The position numbers and the translations under genes were made by a program. DNA of 5,241 bases, from positions 1 through 5,241 of the forward strand of contig JAFABC010000186.1 of the NCBI GenBank assembly GCA_023426275.1, in the 5' to 3' direction. The stretch's first letter is position 1. Every line of letters starts with the position of its first letter. The notes under the pieces are model-generated. The model saw only the letters and a program-made list of their open reading frames with translations. It was not told the origin of the DNA and ran no database searches. Source of the DNA: Pseudomonadota bacterium (GTDB lineage: Bacteria; Desulfobacterota; Desulfovibrionia; Desulfovibrionales; Desulfovibrionaceae). Of this stretch, positions 5,120 to 5,241 are shown in pieces.

Positions 5120-5241
5120 GGAAGATGCCTCCGGCGGCCGAGAGGGGCACTGCCCCTCCCGGACTCTCCCGAAAGGGGGTGATGACCGGACGGTTGGGTG
5201 GTCGGGTGGGGCTTCGAACGTTTGGCGGCGCGTTTTTCCCC
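5120..5241. repeat. Right copy of flanking inverted repeat
   Basis: This is the inverted partner of 22-149. Bases 5205-5241 are the exact reverse complement of 22-58. The middle (about 5185-5204) diverges, and 5120-5184 matches the inner half of the left copy with scattered changes. It lies about 90 bp upstream of the GGDEF start and runs off the window edge, where it stops within what looks like the outer palindrome seen at 1-31. No coding sequence is plausible here. Confidence 0.8.
5142..5158. repeat. Hairpin inside the right repeat copy
   Basis: GAGGGGCA (5142-5149) is the exact reverse complement of TGCCCCTC (5151-5158), centred on C5150. It corresponds to the palindrome at 108-130 in the left copy. 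The two loop-proximal base pairs differ between copies but remain paired in each, so the fold itself appears conserved. Confidence 0.6.

Noticed and set aside
22..5241. Complete transposon or insertion sequence
   Set aside because: No transposase, integrase or resolvase is encoded between the inverted repeats, and the five genes look like ordinary chromosomal genes.
1..5241. CRISPR array or tRNA/rRNA gene
   Set aside because: No regularly spaced direct repeats and no tRNA-like or rRNA-like sequence were seen on either strand.

Overview
The window is GC-rich (roughly two thirds G+C by eye) and carries five protein genes, all on the minus strand, between two copies of one intergenic repeat in inverted orientation. 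Dense GC codon use, the GC-rich hairpin repeats and the gene families suggest a sulfate-reducing deltaproteobacterium of the Desulfovibrio type (Desulfovibrionaceae, e.g. Solidesulfovibrio). This is an inference from style and recalled genomes, not a database result.

In transcription order (right to left): (1) a 392-aa membrane diguanylate cyclase with about seven N-terminal helices, an intact GGDEF site and an RxxD inhibitory site (3850-5028). (2) A 198-bp gap with a promoter/operator-like palindrome and two leader hairpins. (3) A 164-aa TrmO/TsaA-family protein (3157-3651). (4) A 101-bp gap with a strong hairpin. (5) A tightly coupled three-gene block: a HypB-like, cysteine-rich P-loop GTPase (2357-3055), a soluble ABC-type ATPase (1353-2360) and a substrate-binding-protein-like protein with no signal peptide (155-1363). 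The last three overlap by 4 bp and 11 bp and are almost certainly translated together.

The three-gene block is the most interesting part. It looks like a transporter operon at first sight (ATPase plus binding protein), but no permease is present, the binding-protein homologue has no export signal and begins with a small DUF1858-like helical domain, and the partner is a HypB-like GTPase rich in cysteines. The simplest reading is a cytoplasmic device that uses GTP and ATP hydrolysis to handle a metal, an oxyanion or a metallocofactor, perhaps to mature an enzyme encoded elsewhere. This function is inferred; I do not recognise a named system.

The flanks (22-149 and 5120-5241) are inverted copies of a structured repeat. 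Their outer 37 bp are identical and their inner hairpin differs by paired, compensatory changes. They are more likely members of a dispersed intergenic repeat family than ends of a mobile element, since no transposase or recombinase is present.
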